A stretch of 64,000 bases of DNA from Siphonodentalium dalli (Eukaryota > Mollusca > Scaphopoda > Gadilida > Siphonodentaliidae): NCBI GenBank assembly GCA_032622095.1, contig CP136066.1:61284609-61348608 (forward strand), written 5' to 3'. Position numbers and translations under genes: made by a program. Position 1 is the stretch's first letter, and the number at the start of each line of letters is the position of its first letter. Positions 36,139 through 47,404 of the stretch are shown here, piece after piece. The notes under the pieces were generated by a model that searched no databases, had not been told where the DNA came from, and saw only the letters and a list, made by a program, of their open reading frames with translations.

Positions 36139-37273
36139 AAACGAACCCGAACTGATGAAAAGCTGGTCGAGCTGCTTCAGTAGCATGACAAGGCTAGTTC
36201 AGGAGATTTAGCCGTTTTGCCAATTTCACGGAAATTTCCTCAGAAGGGGGCAGAACAGCACCAAATGAGGATTGTATTGTTCTAACAGTAGATAGCGGAG
36301 AAAGAAAGGACTGTTGCTAGTCTCAATATGTCCTACAACGTGCTTTGGGATGTAAAATTGCTGTAATACTAAATATATGGAACGTGATTTATATCTATGG
36401 ATAGTAGGGCCCTTGTATGTGACAACTGAGGACTCAGTTGACATGTGTGGCCGGTGAATGCACACTGTCAGTTTGGGACCCAGACACAACAACGCCTTCT
36501 GAGGACCAACTGAAACACATTACCGAATGGAGACTACCCTGGAATTATAACAGGTATGGGAATTATGGAGCTCATTATGACATGGGGTATTGTTCAACTA
36601 CTGTATGGATTGTGCTGTATTATTTTCGGTCTCTGAGACCTGATTCCTGATAATGACCCCCTTCCACCCACCATAATTCTATACAAATACTAAAAGCACC
36701 ATTACTCCGAGTTCCCGATTCTTTAACGTTATTAGTTCATTAATTTATATATATGAATATTCATATGGTATACAACGGAATACTAGTATGTGATAATTCC
36801 TTACCTTATATGGGCATGCAGCCTGCTAAAGATACATGCTAAAATGCATGATGGATCTGTTACGCATTTGGTTGAATAAACCCTCAGTAAACACCCCTTT
36901 CAGAGCTTGTACGTTTACTATAACGAGGGTTTGAAGTGAATCATGAGTTTGAATGATGCCATGTCTATTTGAGCATCTCGTTTGACTCTCATCCGACACA
37001 TATTATTGCGACTCCAAGTTAATGGAAAACATCACTTAAGACCCCAGTTGACAGTGTGCGTTCACGTGAACACCCATGCGCTACCAAAGTATTGATGAGA
37101 GTTTGAAAAAACCAGTGTTGAGCCTTAATTTGCACGGATCTTCACGCCTAGGTCACATAACATTCCAATTGCGGATTAGCAATGAGGAAATTAACTGAGT
37201 TGGTCAGCTCCTCATATATGCAGTATTGGTTCCAACCCAAGCAAACTCCATGGACGCAACACATGATTCAATA
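36139..37273. repeat. Family R, copy C (tandem unit)
   Basis: A ~1134 bp unit starting AACGAACCCGAACTGATG and ending AACACATGATTCAATA. It shares copy B's ~480 bp extra segment (about 36590-37060), so B and C duplicated after that segment was gained. An 88-codon minus frame repeated in copies A, C and D is carried along with the repeat and is not taken as a gene. Confidence 0.75.
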
Positions 37274-37770
37274 AACGAACCCGAACTGATGAAAAGCTGG
37301 TCGAGCTGATTCAGTAGCATAACAAGGCTAGTTCAGGATATTTGGCCGTTTTGCCAATTTCACGGAAATTTCCTCATAAGGGGAGGGGGCAGAACAGCAC
37401 CAAATGAGGATTGTATTGTTCTAACAGTAGATAGCGGAGAAAGAAAGGACTGTTGCTAGTCTCAATGTGCCCAACAACGTGATTTGGGATGTAAAATTGC
37501 TGTAATACTAAATATATGGAACGTGATTTATATCTATGGATAGTAGGGACCTTGTATGTGACAACTGAGGACTCAATTGACACGTGTGGCCCGTGAATGC
37601 ACACTGTCAATTTGGGACCCAGACACAACAACGCCTTCTGAGGACCAACTGATACACATTACCGAATGGAGACTACCCCGGAATTATAACAGATATGGGC
37701 AAAATGGAGATCACATTGGGGTCACGTTCACGCAAACACCCATGCACTACCAAGGTATTGACGAGAGTTT
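37274..37770. repeat. Family R, copy D (truncated)
   Basis: The same unit start as copies A and C. It lacks the ~480 bp segment and breaks off after CAAGGTATTGACGAGAGTTT. Confidence 0.7.
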
Positions 37771-39705
37771 TAATAATAGAGAACGGATGAAGAAAGGACT
37801 GTTAATCTGGTTTTATATACAGGACATACCAGGTTTAAGAAAGTGGTTCATACGCAATATAGGATTCTTAATACGCAGTAGCAATACAAGGCTAGTTCAG
37901 GAGATTAGCCCGTTTTGTTCAAATAGGGATTAATATAGTTTTAGTAATAGATAACGGAGGAAGAAAGGACCATTGATATTCCCAATATGTCCCCCAACGC
38001 GTTTCAGTATGTAAAATTGCTGCAATATTAAATATATGGAACGTGATTTTTATCTATCAAATGGGGACCTTGTGCGTAACAACTGAGGACTCCGTTGGCA
38101 CGTGTGGTCCGTCAATGCACACGAACAATTTGGAATCCAGACATACGCCTTCTGGGGACCAAACGATACACATTGCCGAATGGGGACTACCCCGGAATTA
38201 TAACATATATGAGCAATATTGAGCTCATTATAACATGGGGTATTGATGAGAGTTTGAAAAAGCATTGTTGAGCCTTAAAGGCACGGGCGGCGTTCGTTGC
38301 AGAAATAGTTATATTTGGTTCAAATCGCAATCAACAGAAGGAACACCAAAATATATACAGTTCCGTTCATATGCCAAACATAATCAGCGCGTAAATAGTA
38401 TATTGTCGTCCAGACGTACGGTGGTGTACGTAAACAAGAGCATGCTCGCGTTACATAAGTTGTGCTTCTGTTTACTTAACACAACTCAATTCTATTGGTT
38501 AATCACTCACAAATGATATAAACGCTCTTTGTTATTTCCATATCAGGAAAACTAACAAACAACGCTCTTTATGTTTACCATATCCGGATCTAAACAAAAG
38601 CCAGGTGCTGTAACTTGTTTTGCTTTTGTTTACATAATAAAGGGGGAAAATTGACAATAACGTACTGTTTATGCCATATTTCTGATTGGCATAAGAACAA
38701 AGTCTATATATTACATTTCCATCTGTTTATGGCGGTTTTGGCGAATGTGAATATTTTGACAGCATACCACCGCCAACGCCTCCCGTATCTTTAATTTGCA
38801 CGGATCTTCACACTTAGGTCATAGAACATTCCAATTGCGGATTAGCAATGAGGAAATCAACTGAGTTGGTCAGCTCCTCATATGCAGTATTTGTTCCAAC
38901 CCACGCGAACGCAAAAAGGATTCAATGTATCCGGATTTAACAGATGAATATGTCAATTTTCTTTTACAGATCATGACGACTAATGCGAAATTGAACGATA
39001 CCTTTAATTGTTTTACTGTCTCAGTGTCATCAATTGCAGACTTCCTGCAAATCTCTATCCAAAAAGTTTTTCACCACTAAATTACTATACTTTACACATG
39101 CATTACTTATTTTTCCTGCTTATGTCATAAACTTGAACGTTTTTTTAATGGAACCAAAGCTATTCTGGTATCAGATTTGATCAGTCACCATTGGCTGTCT
39201 CCACATAGGTCTCTGTTTTCTGGTTTGCATCCACATGTTATGAGATTGAGAGGATTTGTGAGAACATAGAAATGTCTTGGATAAAATAATCGAGAGTGCT
39301 TTGTCACCACGCTGATTCGTCATCATTACTCATCATATGTTCATAATGAACAACACCAGTAGAACAGTTTAAATACATCCATAACTCACAAAGGCTGTTT
39401 CAACCTATACGCGATGAATGTAACACCACAACACAGTTTTTCAGGTAATTTGAATCTGCAAACAACATTCTTCATCCCTTTGTGAAAATAGAGGGAATTG
39501 ACAATGAATTAAAAACATTCCACTGTGTACCTTTGTGTAGACCAGGCTTCTATAAGAGTAGCCATAGCAAGTGGGAATGTGTGGGTAATTAACCCGTGTT
39601 CCTATATACAGGACATAACAGGTTTCAGCAAGTGGTTCACAAGCAATATTGGACAGGGAATACACAGTAGCAATACAAGGCTATCTCAGGTAGTCCAGGA
39701 GGCAT
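37771..39705. repeat. Family R, copy E (rearranged, split by TTAA element)
   Basis: Starts with right-end family sequence (TAATAGAGAACGGATGAAG, compare 29891), then an internal segment. It is interrupted at GAGCCTTAA by the 38279-38790 insertion and resumes TTAATTTGCACGGATC. It continues parallel to copy A (TGTATCCGGATTTAACAGATG near 38927) to about 39705. Confidence 0.65.
38279..38790. mobile_element. 512 bp TTAA-flanked MITE (piggyBac-like target)
   Basis: Family R normally reads GAGCCTTAATTTGCACGG. Here TTAA occurs at 38275-38278 and again at 38791-38794, with 512 bases between. The ends are imperfect inverted repeats: AGGCACGGGCGGCGTT (38279-38294) against AGATACGGGAGGCGTT (reverse complement of 38775-38790). 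TTAA duplication is the hallmark of piggyBac-type transposases. The ends do not show the usual CCC start, so the assignment rests on the target site. No transposase is encoded. Confidence 0.65.
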
Positions 39706-39714
39706 TAGTCGACC

Positions 39715-39862
39715 TCTGCACCCCAGGGCTCAACTTCACCCCACTAATTTTCTTTCTTAATGTCTCCAATAATTTGTTTCGGTTGTTAAACACGAAATAA
39801 AATGGTCGCAGAGACTCCAGACAAGATGTCGACCATCATGGCGGCCAGTTTTGTTTTTATCA
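39715..39862 (+). repeat. ~135 bp dispersed module (copy 1)
   Basis: The stretch from CAGGGCTCAACTTCACCCC through TTTCTTTCTTAATGTCTCC to CATCATGGCGGCCAGTTTTG is the reverse complement, at high similarity, of 56683-56817. It lies about 140 bases upstream of the first LINE ORF. Confidence 0.75.
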
Positions 39863-39931
39863 TGTCACCTGGTTGGATCGACCAATGAGGACGCTAGGTT
39901 GGTAGAAGCATATCAGGAGACATGGGGTCGT

Positions 39932-42900
39932 CATCGTTGTAGCCCGTCCCATATGGAATCCATCAAACATCTGCAACCCGAAACCGAAAGAAAACCTAAG
40001 AGTAATGACTATCAACTGCCAAAGTATCAATGGGAAAACATCAGAATTCCACGCCCTTCTAAATTACACCAAACCTGATGTCATATGCGGTTGTAAATCT
40101 TGGTTAAGGGGGATAAAACCTGGACAAAACCCAACCCAGAACTCAACAAAATCCTGTGAAGTGTTTCCACCTGGATATGAGGTATACCGAAATGATAGAG
40201 ACTCACTAGGCGGGGGTGTCTTCATATTAGTCAACAAAGAGCTGATCTCAGAAGAAAGGGCTGAGTACATTACAGAATGCGAGCTGGAATGGGTGAAGGT
40301 GAAGCTAATCAACAGCAAAGATTTACTGATTGGTTCTTTCTATATGCCACATAGAAATGAGAGTGACCTGAAGCTACTTGAAGACTCGCTACAGAAAATA
40401 CGGCAAACAAGCCAACAAAACATCTTTCTGACGGGTGACTTCAACTGCCCTGGGATAAATTGGGATTCCCTTACCATCGACAAGGATGCGCCAGATAAAG
40501 CCATACACCAGAAGCTAGTAGACATCACCGACCGACTGACGCAAGTACAAAGGAAACCCACTAGAGGAGACAATTTACTTGATCTAGTATTTACATCAAA
40601 CGCCTCATTGATAAAAAACACCACAAACATCCCAGGACTATCAGACCATGACATCATTATTACAGACATGGAGACGAAACCACACTTCGCTCCGAAATGT
40701 AAACGTCGACGCTTCAACTTCAAAAAGGCAGAATGGGACCTAATTCAAGCAGACATCAGACAAGCCGATATTGACATGTTGCGCAGCGTGATAGCAGGTG
40801 AACAAGACACTGATAACATGTGGACAAAATTCAGAGATGCTGTAACCAAATCCATGGAGAAGCATATACCATCGTCAGTGGTCAGGACAAATCACAACCC
40901 ACCATGGATCAATAGATCAATCCATAAGATGCTGAGGAAGAAGAAGAGGCTATACAAACAAGCGAGAAAGAAAAACGACTGGAAAAACTATCGCCATTAC
41001 CAGAAGGAGTGTCAAAGATCCATAAGGAAATCAGAGTGGACATATATAAACAACAACATCAAAGAAGGCTTTGACAAAAATAATTCTAAACCCTTCTGGA
41101 GCTACATCAAATCAAAGATAAATGACTCAATCGGAGTGGCGCCCCTTAAGATGGATGGGAACATCACACCAGACCCACAGGAAAAAGCAGAAATATTGCT
41201 GAAACAATTCAAATCCGTATTCACCATCGATGACCCTAAACGACAGCCGCCGAAACTGGACGACCTCCACCTACCTTCGATACCAGACCTAGAAATAGCA
41301 GTCGAAGGAGTCGAAAAGTTGCTGCGAAAACAGAATGTTCACAAAGCACCAGGACCGGACAACATCCCAAACATGGTGCTTAAAGAATGTGCAAGGGATA
41401 TAGCACCACCACTCACCAGGATCTTCAAGCAGTCTATAAAAACGGGGACACTACCATCAGACTGGAAGAGTGCAAATATATCGGCCATATACAAGAAAGG
41501 AGACAAGCATGCTGCCGAGAACTACAGACCGGTATCTTTAACATCTGTTCCATGTAAAATACTCGAAAATATCGTATGTAGACATGTCCTCAACCATCTA
41601 GAACAGCACGAGATCCTCACATCGTTGAACCATGGTTTTCGGCGCGGTTTTTCATGCGAGACACAACTGGCCGTCACCACACATGACCTACTCCAATCAT
41701 TTGACAATCGGCGACAAGTGGACATTGCCATCCTCGATTTCTCAAAGGCATTTGACACCGTGCCTCACCGGAGATTACTACAAAAATTGGAAAACTACGG
41801 GATCAGAGGACCACTACTGAGATGGATGACATCATTCCTCGTAAACAGAAAAATGCGCGTAGTAGTAGATGGGAAAACATCAAGAGAGGAAACAGTAGAC
41901 TCCGGGGTACCACAGGGGACTATACTCGGTCCATTATTATTTCTATGTCACATCAACGACCTCCCAAACAAGATCCAATGGAAGGTGCGTCTATTTGCTG
42001 ACGACTGTCTCCTGTATCGAGAAATCGACAACTTTGAGGACCACCTAGCCATGCAGGAAGATCTCTCCATCCTGGATGAATGGGCCGACACATGGGGAAT
42101 GAAATTTAACACCAAAAAATGCTTCATAATGTCATCCCGGAAAATCACCGACTATTACTACAGACTGAAAGGAGATATACTTAAGGAAGTACAAGAACAC
42201 CCGTACCTTGGCCTAACTATAAGCAACACCATGACATGGGACGCCCACATTAGAAATGTTTCCAGGAAAGCAGCATGCACTCTTGGCTTCCTGCGAAGAA
42301 ACATACGACACTGCTCAGAGGACTGCAGAAAAATGGGGTACATATCGCTGGTCAGATCCATCATGGACTACGCAGACACCATCTGGGACCCCTACCAACA
42401 AAACCACATCGACAAGCTGGAAAGAATCCAGCGTAGAGCAGCCCGGTTCATCAAAAGAGACTACAAAAGCAAAGAAGACGGATACATGACCAAGATCCTC
42501 CACGAGCTAGATCTACCAACACTGAAGAAACGGCGAAAAATAAACCGACTGGGATTCATGAGTAAGGTGGTGGGCGGATTGGTCCCGGCTATACCCCCTA
42601 ATCAATACTTTACACCCGAAACAAGGCGTCTTAGATCGCAAAGCAAAATTCTGACAGGCTACGTCACCAGCCAAATTCCTCGACACCTAATAAGAAACAA
42701 CAGTCAGTGCTACGAGGCAATACCATACGTGTCAGCTCAGTTCGCTAATTCCATATTTGTTAGAACTATATGCGACTGGAATCAGCTGGAGGAATCCTTA
42801 ATACTACAACAACAGCCTGTGGATTCCTTCAAGAGTGCGCTGAAGGAAAAGATCTGAGACTCTCTCGACCGCTGCGAAATTACCAGAATTGGGATCTGCA

Positions 42901-42945
42901 GCGGAAACCATTCAGATGGGACGGGCTAGGTTCCCATATGGGGTC
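39932..42945 (+). mobile_element. CR1/L2/Jockey-type LINE, ORF2-bearing copy
   Basis: The element body holds one complete ORF2 and short flanks. ATGGGGTCG occurs just before (39923-39931) and after (42937-42945) and may be a target duplication. TAGCCCGTCCCAT at 39940-39952 recurs inverted at 42916-42928. No ORF1 precedes it, so the copy is 5' truncated or ORF1 is missing. No AATAAA or simple-repeat tail was found at the 3' end. Confidence 0.6.
40005..42857 (+). CDS. LINE ORF2 protein: endonuclease and reverse transcriptase
   Basis: A 950-codon uninterrupted frame. ATG at 40005 begins MTINCQSINGK, the usual start of the APE-like endonuclease, although the frame is open back to 39906. Endonuclease motifs: GDFN at residues 144-147, a TRGDNLLDL stretch near 187, and SDH at 213-215. 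The catalytic Glu expected in the G-C/T-E-S-W-L motif is Lys31 here (codon AAA at 40095), which should abolish nicking. Reverse transcriptase: KAPGPDNIP near 446, LDFSKAFD with Asp578, SGVPQGT near 633, FADD at 664-667. It ends with the LERIQRRAARF region (near 805) and a DWNQLEES end typical of CR1/Jockey-group proteins. The known role of the family is to nick target DNA and copy the element RNA into it. The open frame indicates a young insertion, or supply of the endonuclease by other copies. Confidence 0.93.
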   Translation: MTINCQSINGKTSEFHALLNYTKPDVICGCKSWLRGIKPGQNPTQNSTKSCEVFPPGYEVYRNDRDSLGGGVFILVNKELISEERAEYITECELEWVKVKLINSKDLLIGSFYMPHRNESDLKLLEDSLQKIRQTSQQNIFLTGDFNCPGINWDSLTIDKDAPDKAIHQKLVDITDRLTQVQRKPTRGDNLLDLVFTSNASLIKNTTNIPGLSDHDIIITDMETKPHFAPKCKRRRFNFKKAEWDLIQADIRQADIDMLRSVIAGEQDTDNMWTKFRDAVTKSMEKHIPSSVVRTNHNPPWINRSIHKMLRKKKRLYKQARKKNDWKNYRHYQKECQRSIRKSEWTYINNNIKEGFDKNNSKPFWSYIKSKINDSIGVAPLKMDGNITPDPQEKAEILLKQFKSVFTIDDPKRQPPKLDDLHLPSIPDLEIAVEGVEKLLRKQNVHKAPGPDNIPNMVLKECARDIAPPLTRIFKQSIKTGTLPSDWKSANISAIYKKGDKHAAENYRPVSLTSVPCKILENIVCRHVLNHLEQHEILTSLNHGFRRGFSCETQLAVTTHDLLQSFDNRRQVDIAILDFSKAFDTVPHRRLLQKLENYGIRGPLLRWMTSFLVNRKMRVVVDGKTSREETVDSGVPQGTILGPLLFLCHINDLPNKIQWKVRLFADDCLLYREIDNFEDHLAMQEDLSILDEWADTWGMKFNTKKCFIMSSRKITDYYYRLKGDILKEVQEHPYLGLTISNTMTWDAHIRNVSRKAACTLGFLRRNIRHCSEDCRKMGYISLVRSIMDYADTIWDPYQQNHIDKLERIQRRAARFIKRDYKSKEDGYMTKILHELDLPTLKKRRKINRLGFMSKVVGGLVPAIPPNQYFTPETRRLRSQSKILTGYVTSQIPRHLIRNNSQCYEAIPYVSAQFANSIFVRTICDWNQLEESLILQQQPVDSFKSALKEKI

Positions 42946-43331
42946 GATGTCCGCCATTTTGTTTTTCATGGAACTCTGCCGCCTCGGGTATATTTTCGGT
43001 GTATTTTGGCACAAAGAAAAGGGATATCTGTCGGAAATCAAGTTCTGTTAATTTAAAGACATAGTACCATATACCAAAAGCTGCATGTGATATATTTGAG
43101 AAATTCTAAACACTCATAAATTAACTATCAAACTCAAGTTTGTTGTCCTGCTTCTGGTGATTAGCCATTGATTCAATGCGTTGACGTTCAACGCCCATGT
43201 CGCGTCACTGTGACGTTACACAAGTTACTAGCCATAGACACAAAAATTACTTACTGGCAGGTAATCAACTTCGTATACGTAATTCAAATTCTCACACGGA
43301 AAACATGATATGTGGGTGACATGATAAAATC
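42946..43331. other. Non-coding stretch after LINE
   Basis: GTCCGCCATTTTGTTTTTCATGG near 42951 recalls words in neighbouring dispersed repeats. No gene was seen. Confidence 0.5.
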
Positions 43332-43471
43332 GTTACAGGGCTCATTGTTGCCGGCTACGGTGACATATGAGGCTCAGCGAGATTAATATCGGGCTCGGCT
43401 AGCGCCTCGCCCGATATTAATCTCACTTCGCCTCATATGACACCGTATCCGGCAACAACTCGCCCTGTAAC
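43332..43471. repeat. 140 bp hairpin (foldback)
   Basis: Two ~66 bp arms (from GTTACAGGGCTCATTGTTGC, and the complement ending CGCCCTGTAAC) pair at roughly 85-90 percent around a centre near 43401. The inner arms include GATTAATATCGGGC and its complement. There is no coding. Possible MITE; no target duplication was identified. Confidence 0.8.
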
Positions 43472-43474
43472 TTA

Positions 43475-46400
43475 TAATATGCACCAGGTCTCTTTGATCA
43501 CCGTTATAGTAAAGATGATATCACGTGCGGTCTTTTTATCTGCTCGATTCTTTATGCTAATATACATCCCTTACAAATTAGCCAAAAGAAATAGAAAAAT
43601 CTCCGATTTTAACATCAGTGAGCAATATTATCATGACAACTCCACACCTGCTTACTATTGTGAGTTGGGAGCACTTAGGCGAAGAATGACGCCCACAATT
43701 TGGAAAGATCACCGAAATTTTCTCATATTCACATCATTGGGCATTATTGTCGAGACAACTCCACCAATGCTTTCAGTTGGGTTGGAAATACTGAGGTCAA
43801 GTAATTACCTTACATCTCATGCAAAAAAATGGTTTCCCAAATCGAAGATGGCTGCCAAAATGGCGACCGAAATATAAAAAACAAGCCTACATTCCTTTAC
43901 TTTCTTACGATGGGCATTATTGTTTCGCGATTTATACCCACCAATACATGTTGATATGCAATATTGATATGAAGTATTCATTAGGGTTTGGCAATTGAAA
44001 CTCACAGTCAAGATTGCGGCTAAAATGGCGGCCAGAAAAGGAAATCGATATTTTCGCATACTATTTCCAACTTGTCGTCATAATATGGGTATGTATGGAT
44101 GTAACTGTACATAACCCATCTACTAGTTCAACTTAAACGTATCAAAACGCGTAACATAGATCGTATTATTCTGGATAGATGAAAACCCAAAATTAATATC
44201 GCGATGTGGCATTTCGAAATGCTTTCTCCACTTAGCGCCGACAATGACCGTAACCGTAGGTGCGCCGAATAGTCAGAACAATTACCTGATAACAGATTCT
44301 GATTTGCCATGTCACGTCTATAATTATCTGGACCAGCTTCAATTTCTTTGTCAGATAAATCTAGGTCGCTCATACCGACAAAGTATTCACAAATTCCTGG
44401 GAGAAGGTAATGCGAACGTTATGGTGTCGGTTTTTGTTTTTGTTGTGGTAAGATTGTATTTCCACATCCGTTTCGAAGCCGTTCTGATTCAACTTGACTA
44501 GACGTAAAATTTTGTCTGGATAATACTATGCTAGCCTCCCTCAAAACAGTCGGATGGACTAAATAATAATGCCTTTATAGCATGAATGTATGCGTTTCTG
44601 TTACACTCTCTCAGGGTTATTGTCAGTATGTGGGCGGCATTATTCAAGAAAATGTCAGGAACTGTGGTGAATTCATTTCACTATGTATTAAAAGAACAAT
44701 TTATAGTCTCGATGGCAATGGCTGTGGACGTTGGGGAACGTGACCTTTATGGCCATACAGTTCTATATATAACTTTAGAATATAGTAGCTAATGTCTCAT
44801 GCAGGAAAATGATCGCAATGGTGATGTTACTAAGAAATCAATTGGTGTACCAACGTATGTTGAACTGAATGCAAGAGCTCATCATTGTAACATTCCTCTT
44901 GATGTTTTTCGCGTTGAACATTTCACACTATTGTTGATGGCATTTGTACTTTCTTGAACCATACCGACCTCCACCCAGCGTGAGTATGACATATCAGCCA
45001 ACTAGCTAAGGTATCGCCTTTTAGACTACACCCAGTCTTGGTGGGGCTTATACAGTAGTAGCAAATGGCACATGCATGGGCCAGTTGATTAAGAACGGCT
45101 TCCAAACAGATGGAAACATACAATCTTAGCATATAAGAAAAGAAAAGCCACACATGAGATCCTGTCTGAATCCAAAACATACTGTGTAGTCATGGTCCAA
45201 ATTCCACTATCATGACACATTCCCACAAACTAGAACCCTGTGTATTGTTATCATCTGCTTGGATCTGTTCGGTGAGACGATTGCTAAAAGCCAACAAGAT
45301 TGTTCTTAGGATCATGATCAAGAAGTTTGGGTATATTATGCATTATGGTATTCTACGCCTTAGCAGAAAGGCATCCGTCAAATATCAGACTTGCAACATT
45401 CGAAGCCATATACAAAAGTTGTCCGGGTACGCCAGTCCCTTAGATGAGTATGTGAATTGGTGAACAATATATTGAGAAGTGGCTGTATGGGAAGATCACC
45501 CGCTGTACATGTTGTTATCCCCATTAGGTCAACAAAGTTGACAATACGCAGATATATACAGTAGGTCCTTCTGAAAGCTAGTATACGCATCGACCGAATA
45601 CCTTTATAGTGTATCGCACAAGATGAGGCCCATATGGGGCATATGTAGCATCTGAATTATTCGATAAGCTATACCGCGAATGAAGCTAGCCAAGAATAAG
45701 GATACGAATTCCAAGCTTCCGAAACAAACACGTGAGCAGGACACCGGCATATGTATTATTTGAAACATTCCGATTAATGGGACCCTTCTACAAAGAAGTG
45801 TAGAAAACTGTTATGAGTGAGATAAATTAATCTGACGAAGAGATGGATGGATGGATGGATGCTAAATGTGACAATTAGAATAAGCTCAGCTACTGTTGTT
45901 TTGATTCTTGGAAGTCATAATATGAATATTCGGCGCACCTATATACGGTTACGGCCATTATGGGCCCTTAGTGGAGAATGGATTTTGAAACATCACATCT
46001 CGATTTTGGGTTATAATCCTTCCAAAAGGTTACGACTTACGTTGGAACTAATGTACCGTTTCGTTTATACAGATCGGTATTATTATGACAAAAAGTTGAA
46101 ATTAGTATGTGATAATATCGGCTTCTTTTCAATATCCAGTTTGGCCGCCATATTGATTGTGAGTATCAATTGCCAAACCTTAATGAATACTTCATATCAA
46201 TATTCCGTATCATAATGTGATGGTGGGTAGAAATCGTGTAACAATAACGCCCATCGTAAGAAAGTAAAGAAATGTAGGCGTGTTTCGAATTTCGGTCGCC
46301 ATGTTGGCCGCATCTTCAATTTGGAAAACCATCTCTTTCATGAGATGTAAGGTAATTACTTCACCTCAGTATTTCCAACTCACTGTAAGAATAGGTAGAG

Positions 46401-46990
46401 ACAATAATGCCCAATGATGTGAATATGAGGGAATTTCGGTGATTTTTCAAAATTTGTCCCCAATTGTGGGCGCCATTTTGGATTTAGGGGAATTTTATTT
46501 GTATATGGTACAAGGAAAGTTCTTCGCCTAAGTGTTCCCAACTCACAATAGCAAGCAAATGTGGAGTTTTCATGACAATAATGTTCACTGATGTTAAAAT
46601 CAACAATTTTTGGAGATTTTTCCAATTTTGAGCCATCTTGGATTTAGGTGCATATTCGTCAAATCATATATAAGAGGAATCCTGGCTCGAGTATCTCCTG
46701 CACATATATATGCATGGGTGTTGTTATGATAGCAATAACATTCATTGATTCGAAACATTACATGGCGTTATTAACGTAGACCCGGCTTTGACCTATCATA
46801 CCGGCATTTTAGTCATGAGGCAAGCACCCCAAATTTTTTGTTTGCTAAACATTTTTAGTACCATATGCCAACATATCCTTGGTGGTAGAGTTTGGTCCGC
46901 TGATTTAAAAAAACATTGTTGGCAATTTTATAATCCCATGTTAGAGGTCAAATGTCAAGGTCATATGTATAGGCGCCTTTCTGTCCTAGC
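43475..46990. repeat. ~3 kb foldback of dispersed repeat family
   Basis: 43588-44290 and about 45905-46628 are inverted copies of each other (for example CTTTACTTTCTTACGATGGGC near 43896 against its complement near 46248). The symmetry continues inward at 44448-44500 against 45080-45130. The outer parts match the dispersed copy at 56150-56690: 43475-43590 (GCACCAGGTCTCTTTG) and 46840-46980 (GCTAAACATTTTTAGTACCAT) both have inverted relatives there. Open frames of 80-146 codons inside show no domains. An (ATGG)n tract lies at 45842-45861. Confidence 0.65.
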
Positions 46991-47404
46991 CTGAATTTTT
47001 CAACATATAGCATGATATTTTTTTTAGTAAGAGCTATTGAGGAATGATGTATTGTACCAATGACCAGTGAGGCATGGTAATCTGAATGCTGATGTGTCAA
47101 TGTTCTTGTGTGGTTTCCTTAGCAACCGTTGCTATGAAATTGTTTTTCCATAGCAACCAGCCTCAAACGATCGTTTTTGATCCATGTTATGGCATCTAAT
47201 ACTGGAAATATGCGAATAGTTATACTTTGTGATCATCTTGAGTGTGCGTGCATGAAAATACAAACATTTAGAGCACAACACGGTGAATAATGTGGAGTGT
47301 ACGGTATGGCCCAACATAGTAGGCCTATGCTGTTACAATATCAAATTGGCTGCAATTTGGCACTAAATGCCAATAGTGGGGGTCACTTAGGGGTTGAATC
47401 GCGA
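46991..47404. other. Non-coding stretch
   Basis: Contains CCTTAGCAACCGTTGCTATG near 47118 and CCATAGCAACC near 47148, words close to RFX X-box half-sites. No gene. Confidence 0.4.

Noticed and set aside
40064-42503. Antisense and shifted frames within the first LINE
   Set aside because: Shadows of the 950-codon ORF2, which carries all recognised motifs.
43437-43877. 146-codon frame at the foldback
   Set aside because: It lies in a dispersed repeat whose other copies do not keep the frame.
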